Below, one piece after another: positions 61,501 through 64,000 of a stretch of 64,000 bases of DNA. A program made the position numbers and the translations under genes. Within the stretch, counting starts at the first letter, position 1. Each line of letters begins with the position of its first letter. Below the pieces are notes generated by a model, which saw only the letters and a list, made by a program, of their open reading frames with translations, searched no databases and was not told the origin of the DNA. The stretch comes from Flavobacterium luminosum (GTDB taxonomy: Bacteria > Bacteroidota > Bacteroidia > Flavobacteriales > Flavobacteriaceae). Location: positions 35,217 through 99,216 of the forward strand of contig NZ_JAMLJM010000010.1 of NCBI RefSeq assembly GCF_023635005.1, written 5' to 3'.

Positions 61501-64000
61501 TCTTAATGGAGGAGCTTTCGTTGCTTCAAACACACCAACTAATGGACATACTTTCTCTAACCTTACTCCAGGTACGTATACTATTACGGTGAGAGATGCT
61601 TATGGATGTACGAATGCTGTAATATTTACTCAGACTATCAATCCTCAGTTAACACTTAATACAGTTTTAACTAAAGACTTTGATTGTTCTACAACTCCAA
61701 ATGCTGTAATTTCGGGAACTATCAATGGAGGTTATCCAGGGTATACCTATCAAGTAAGTTATAATGGAGGATCTTACGCTGCTCCTACAACAGTGACAGG
61801 TTCTACTTTTACCTATTCTATACCAACTACAAATCCTGGTACTTATCAAATACTAGTTACAGATATTAGAGGTTGTACTGTTCAATCGGGAGTCATAACA
61901 ATTCCTGCATTACAACCTGTGACAGTTTCAACATCACAAGTTAATGTATTGTGTTTCGGTGATGCTACAGGTTCCGTTACTTTTACTCCAGGTGGAGGAG
62001 TTGCTCCTTATCAGATTAATTTTAACGGTACAGGTTTTAGTGCAAATACAACCTATTCTAATTTAGCGGCTGGAACGTATACGTATGTAGTTAGAGACAG
62101 TAAATTGTGTACAATTTCAGGATCGGTAACTATAACTCAAAACCCTCAAATTACATACACTTCTAATTTGGTGCCTATTACTTGTGATCCAGTTAGTGGA
62201 AATACTACTTTAGGTCAAATATGTGTTCAAGGAGTATCGGGAGGAGTTGCTCCTTATACTTATACGTTGGTAGATCTTTCGAATGGTAATGCGCCTCAAA
62301 CGTTCACTGCTGCAACAACGGGTATTAACCACTGTTTTACTAATTTAGATTATGGTTTCTATGATTTAATTGTGACTGATGCCAACAGTTGTTCAATTAC
62401 AACTAGTAATATTGCCATAGCATCACCAGTAAGTGACTTGCAAGTAACAGCTACCGTATTACCGGCAGGAGATTGTTTAACAGGTGCTACAGTAAAGGTA
62501 GATGCAATTTCAACTTTTGGTACAGGTGGCCCTTATTATTTCTCATTGTATCCAAATACTACTACACCTCCGGCAGGTGCTGGTTGGATACCAGAGGACA
62601 CTGTTGGTTCAGGTAGTGCTACTTTCTCTGGTTTATTAACAGGTGTAACGTATTCTTTCATTGTATGGGATAGTGCAAGTAATTGTTATTACTATGCTCA
62701 AGCAAACACTGCTACAGCTTCTAATTCGAATATGACTTCCAATATAGATGTTATCAATAATGTAACTTGTAAAGGAAGCGCGGATGCGAATGTAAGTATA
62801 GAAGTTAGCAATTATGCAGGAACTTCAGTTTCATGGCAAATTTTCAATTCTTTAACAACAGCACCAATAACTCCAATAACTAATGTTACCGGATTACCAG
62901 CAGGTGGACCTTATCCAATTACTAATATTGGCCCAATGGCTCCGGGTTCATACTTTGTTTTACTAACAGAGACGAGTGGACCTAATAACGGTTGTTCGGT
63001 TTCTTCTGCAGTATTTAATGTGGTTGAATCTGTTAATCCTTTATCAGTGGTAGCTAGTGCTATTAAAAATGACAACTGTAATACAAATGCTGGAGTTATT
63101 ACCGCTGTTGCTCAAGGAGGAACGGCACCATATACTTTCAGTATTGATGGTGTTACATATGGTTCTTCAAGTACATTTAACGTTGAATCAGGGACCTATA
63201 CCATATATGTAAAAGATGCGTATGGTTGTATTGCGAGTACTCCTACTACAATAACAGTTAATCTTGACACAACTCCAAACGCAGATGTATCCTTAATTAA
63301 TGCTTGTGCTGTTGAAGGGAACTTCTCGGTAAATATTACATTAAATACTGCTGGAATAGCTCCTTATACATTAAGTGTTGATGGAGGTGCATTCCAAACG
63401 GTGACTTTCCCTTACATGGTTGCTGGATTATCTTCAGGAAGTCATACTTTTGAAGTTAAAGATGCTAATGGTTGTGGTGAAACTGAAACGATCAATATAT
63501 TAACTCCAATGGCAGGATCGGTTGCTATAACGGCTTTACCGACATGTGCAAATAATGATGGAAGCATTGTAATAACAGCAACAGGTGGTTCAGGAAATTA
63601 TGCTTACAGTATTTCTCCGGTTGCTGGAACTATCTCAGGTAATGTGATCTCTGGTTTACCGGCAGGGAACTACACGGTAACGATTACAGATACAACAACT
63701 AATTGTACGTTTAATGTACCAGTTACCTTAGGAGCACCAACTCCGGTAACTTTTACGGCTAGCTCAACCCTAGTGAGTTGTTTTGGAGGCAGTGACGGAA
63801 CGATCACTGTTACTTTGGATCCTACAAACGATAATCCAGTATATACTTATGAGATTATCGCCGGTCCAATTATTTTCTCTGCTCAAACATCAAATATATT
63901 TACTGGCTTACCGACGGGTACTTACACAGTACAGGTGAACTCAGGTAGAGGATGTTTTGCGACTTTAAATGTTCCGGTAAATCAGCCGACAGATTTAGTG
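55538..64000 (+). CDS. sprB: SprB-like giant gliding-motility adhesin, N-terminal 2,821 codons (runs off the right edge)
   Basis: An uninterrupted frame from ATG 55538 to the last base. The signal peptide M-K-L-K-F-Y-S-L-L-V-V-L-F-L-I-N-S-V-T-Y-A ends near residue 21. Residues of about 25-355 are an N-terminal beta region. A DUF11-like module (V-L-T-K-T-I-E-D-N-A-G-N, R-D-V-L-P-V-N-V-I-Y) covers roughly 358-466, then Ig-like modules, and from about residue 795 many SprB repeats of roughly 80 residues, each with C-x-G and Y-T-x-T/V-x-D-A-N-G-C-type ends. In F. johnsoniae SprB is a roughly 6,500-residue surface adhesin moved along the cell for gliding; this one may be similar, but its end is not visible. 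No stop or frameshift was found. Confidence 0.87.
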   Translation, partial: MKLKFYSLLVVLFLINSVTYAQNLKPFTPRFDQDLKGDILLIGNNTLSRKTNSTSTNVPYNGNSQNGGINMQFIDIDVDATTFNSSSADLVIPSASSSCYRIKYAGLYWAGILQSNTRTGINNVKLKLPGSSTYTNITGTIIHDDPNNPIGDDDNKVYACYYDITSLVTGLANPQGTYTVADVVSSTGYNGGTGLSAGWSIFVVYEDPNLPAKSIVSFDGFSGIGGATTLNIPISGFRTIPSGPVRAKFAFSCLEGDYSITGDYLEINGTKIATSYTNRPRTTNNFFNSTINDINGIIAARSPNSENTLGYDAGIISNFNNSNAVLGNNATSANIKLGSGGDVFFYFFNAFAVDIIEPQIVLTKTIEDNAGNPIADGSAVNLGQSLTYVIGFQNIGNDDATNVTIRDVLPVNVIYNHPTDLVLPTGVTVASYNAATREIILNVDPSLVNVGDPRYTIRIKVRVVANCYELIDACENRIINQAFASYQGVINTTPITDDPSLSTFSACNLGTPSPTNFIGNIDDCVFSQNVIMCGTTVQLTAPNGYSTYTWSGPSGATITAVSGTNNQSVVVNQAGTYTVLANAPDPCIDIPVTFNVVTFGVGVTNPVIPYADEVVTCPNDGKPLPYIYLCGVNDSQTILTNIADATSIVWQKLDETSCAAANPVTCANETASCVWNQIGTGSSFTVAAEGQYRIVINYPGGCSSIFYFNVFKNLLDPQVVATDIICNTPGCITINNVPSSGYEFSLSTPTGAPTNVWQSSNVFCNITTAGSYTVLIRQTGFTNGCIVSVPDISVRARNFTVTSNVTDPLCFGDKGSISLAINEVNAQYYFYLYSGNTTSGTLVSSAGPQAANNYTFSNLTPGQTYTWSVNTDNGCTQSGTLTLSNPKQLIATSSVTKPLSCTPGEITVSVIGGTEPYVYYVNTTPPSGAFQTTNTIEVNTPGTYTITVVDANNCQTVTTQVVSQVLPPAYTVSSTNILCNNANNGTITFNVTNANGNALLYSINNGTTWSNSNVFTGLSAGTYTALVQYTTGTAVCTTTSETITISNPNPLTIAAVLNPVITCPAPGVITVNASGGTGTLQYSIDGINFQSSNVFTVSVGGTYTITVRDANNCTATTTVTAVTPIGPSDLYLKDQVKVSCDNVTGQLNVDVVPGFGGQPPLTFQIVAPIISPILSSGNFAGLSPGAYTFQVTDKNGCTYQEVFVLESVAPPVITPNLLNDVRCFGTNTGNASFTITGLPNKASYSYSITPAPGTSASGTTPNGGSTTVTIPLTNYPAGTYTLTLVYQSCTITSTVTIGGPSSELAAVLNSTPVTCSANGTITVNASGGWGGYTYTISPAAGTQSGNTFTNVPPGNYTITTTDANGCQDIDTINLTAPTQPTLALNATSDFCYDTTNGASIYVTASNGVAPYQFSINGGAYVASNTPTNGHTFTNLTPGTYTISVRDAYGCTNATTFTQTINPQLTINAVLTKDFDCTATPSATISVTAAGGYPGYTYQVSYNGGAYTAVSPVPSSNPFVYTIPTTNPGTYQFQVTDIRGCIASSGVVTVPALLIPTATLTVTNVSCNGGTNGSVTITPSSGTAPYQISFNGAAFSSSTTYGGLTAGTYNYIVRDAKQCTFNGTVTVTEPTAISLSALLTSPYTCTSSGVITVTASGGTGTLSYSINGTTFQASNVFTVSSAGTYTITVKDANGCTATTSVVVAPLTPPTDISFSATAVTCTSGNTSNVTLTVTGGALPLTYQIIAPTAGIAQTSNVFNNLAPGTYTFLVTDAKNCTYQESFTINPLPALTVNAVVNNNVQCVGSATGSIRFTVSGYSPTYNYTITPNGFPGDSGTNIGVASVTVNNLPANTYTITIVNPSTGCTTSTTVTISAPAVALSATLDTKPVTCLTNGSVTVNATGGWGGYTYAISPVAGTQSGNTFTNVPAGSYNITIVDANGCSITRPFTLAAPTQPTIALEATSDFCYDTTNGASLYVTASNGVAPYQFSLNGGAFVASNTPTNGHTFSNLTPGTYTITVRDAYGCTNAVIFTQTINPQLTLNTVLTKDFDCSTTPNAVISGTINGGYPGYTYQVSYNGGSYAAPTTVTGSTFTYSIPTTNPGTYQILVTDIRGCTVQSGVITIPALQPVTVSTSQVNVLCFGDATGSVTFTPGGGVAPYQINFNGTGFSANTTYSNLAAGTYTYVVRDSKLCTISGSVTITQNPQITYTSNLVPITCDPVSGNTTLGQICVQGVSGGVAPYTYTLVDLSNGNAPQTFTAATTGINHCFTNLDYGFYDLIVTDANSCSITTSNIAIASPVSDLQVTATVLPAGDCLTGATVKVDAISTFGTGGPYYFSLYPNTTTPPAGAGWIPEDTVGSGSATFSGLLTGVTYSFIVWDSASNCYYYAQANTATASNSNMTSNIDVINNVTCKGSADANVSIEVSNYAGTSVSWQIFNSLTTAPITPITNVTGLPAGGPYPITNIGPMAPGSYFVLLTETSGPNNGCSVSSAVFNVVESVNPLSVVASAIKNDNCNTNAGVITAVAQGGTAPYTFSIDGVTYGSSSTFNVESGTYTIYVKDAYGCIASTPTTITVNLDTTPNADVSLINACAVEGNFSVNITLNTAGIAPYTLSVDGGAFQTVTFPYMVAGLSSGSHTFEVKDANGCGETETINILTPMAGSVAITALPTCANNDGSIVITATGGSGNYAYSISPVAGTISGNVISGLPAGNYTVTITDTTTNCTFNVPVTLGAPTPVTFTASSTLVSCFGGSDGTITVTLDPTNDNPVYTYEIIAGPIIFSAQTSNIFTGLPTGTYTVQVNSGRGCFATLNVPVNQPTDLV
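58720..62160 (+). repeat. Long-period (about 1.72 kb) duplication within sprB
   Basis: A block at roughly 58.72-60.44 kb recurs at roughly 60.44-62.16 kb. The GGATGGGG marker at 59519 reappears at 61241, 1,722 bases later (574 codons); an earlier marker gives 1,743, so small in-frame indels exist. The unit equals about seven SprB repeats. Boundaries are approximate. Confidence 0.8.

Noticed and set aside
58444..61849. Short minus-strand frames opposite sprB
   Set aside because: They are Val/Thr-rich shadows of the repeats and have no independent support.
57900..64000. CRISPR array or tandem satellite
   Set aside because: The periodicity is of protein modules of about 80 residues with diverged sequence in one open frame, not short identical repeats with spacers.

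Overview
The window is a low-GC chromosomal segment of a Bacteroidota bacterium, most likely Flavobacterium or a close relative in Flavobacteriaceae. The evidence is the Bacteroidota promoter signature (TAnnTTTG, once with TTG exactly 19 nt upstream), few Shine-Dalgarno sites, lineage families (DUF4175, PorP/SprF, GldM-C-like, CHU_C-type secretion domain, SprB repeats), a GNAT-led arginine cluster with a SOTCase/AOTCase-type transcarbamylase, and a gliding-adhesin locus. No insertion sequence, prophage, CRISPR array or rRNA operon was seen.

Left part (1-24.7 kb, genes mostly on the minus strand): the start of purD; a CapK-like adenylate-forming enzyme; a polysaccharide operon (nucleoside-phosphorylase-like protein, rfbC, rfbD, UDP-glucuronate decarboxylase-like, polyprenyl glycosylphosphotransferase, GT2); a carboxypeptidase-regulatory-like secreted protein, a GH3 protein and a short membrane-anchored coiled-coil protein; tatA and an Lrp/AsnC regulator; then an eight-gene arginine operon (GNAT-argG-argC-argD-argF'-argB-argE-argH) preceded by three palindromes. 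Tex, a DUF1294 protein, an unrecognised protein, a TRIC-type channel and rpiB follow.

Centre (24.70-25.46 kb): a gene-free AT-rich stretch between rpiB and rnr. It carries five exact copies of TGTTAATAA/TTATTAACA plus related TTTTCAACA and TTTTTCACA sites. It lies exactly where the dominant gene strand changes from minus to plus. I read it as the probable replication origin.

Right part (25.5-48.3 kb, mostly plus strand): rnr, DUF2807, LysE-type exporter, GldM-C-like protein, tRNA-Cys, folB, glnS, SPFH protein, two small envelope proteins, gltX, DUF4175, ybeY, mnmG, a methyltransferase, an OmpH-type lipoprotein, a Pif1-like helicase, DoxX and holB. Four perfect parS sites (TGTTTCACGTGAAACA) lie between the end of ybeY and mnmG, about 15 kb from the proposed origin, with three degenerate copies further right. 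Together these look like the replication and segregation centre of the chromosome.

Far right (48.6-64 kb): two secreted-protein genes, then a locus matching sprC-sprD-sprB of Flavobacterium johnsoniae: a protein with a type IX secretion C-terminal domain, a PorP/SprF-like barrel fused to a long Ala/Lys/Glu coiled coil with five 69-residue tandem repeats, and the first 2,821 codons of a giant repeat-rich cell-surface adhesin that runs off the end. This implies gliding motility powered through the type IX secretion/gliding machinery.
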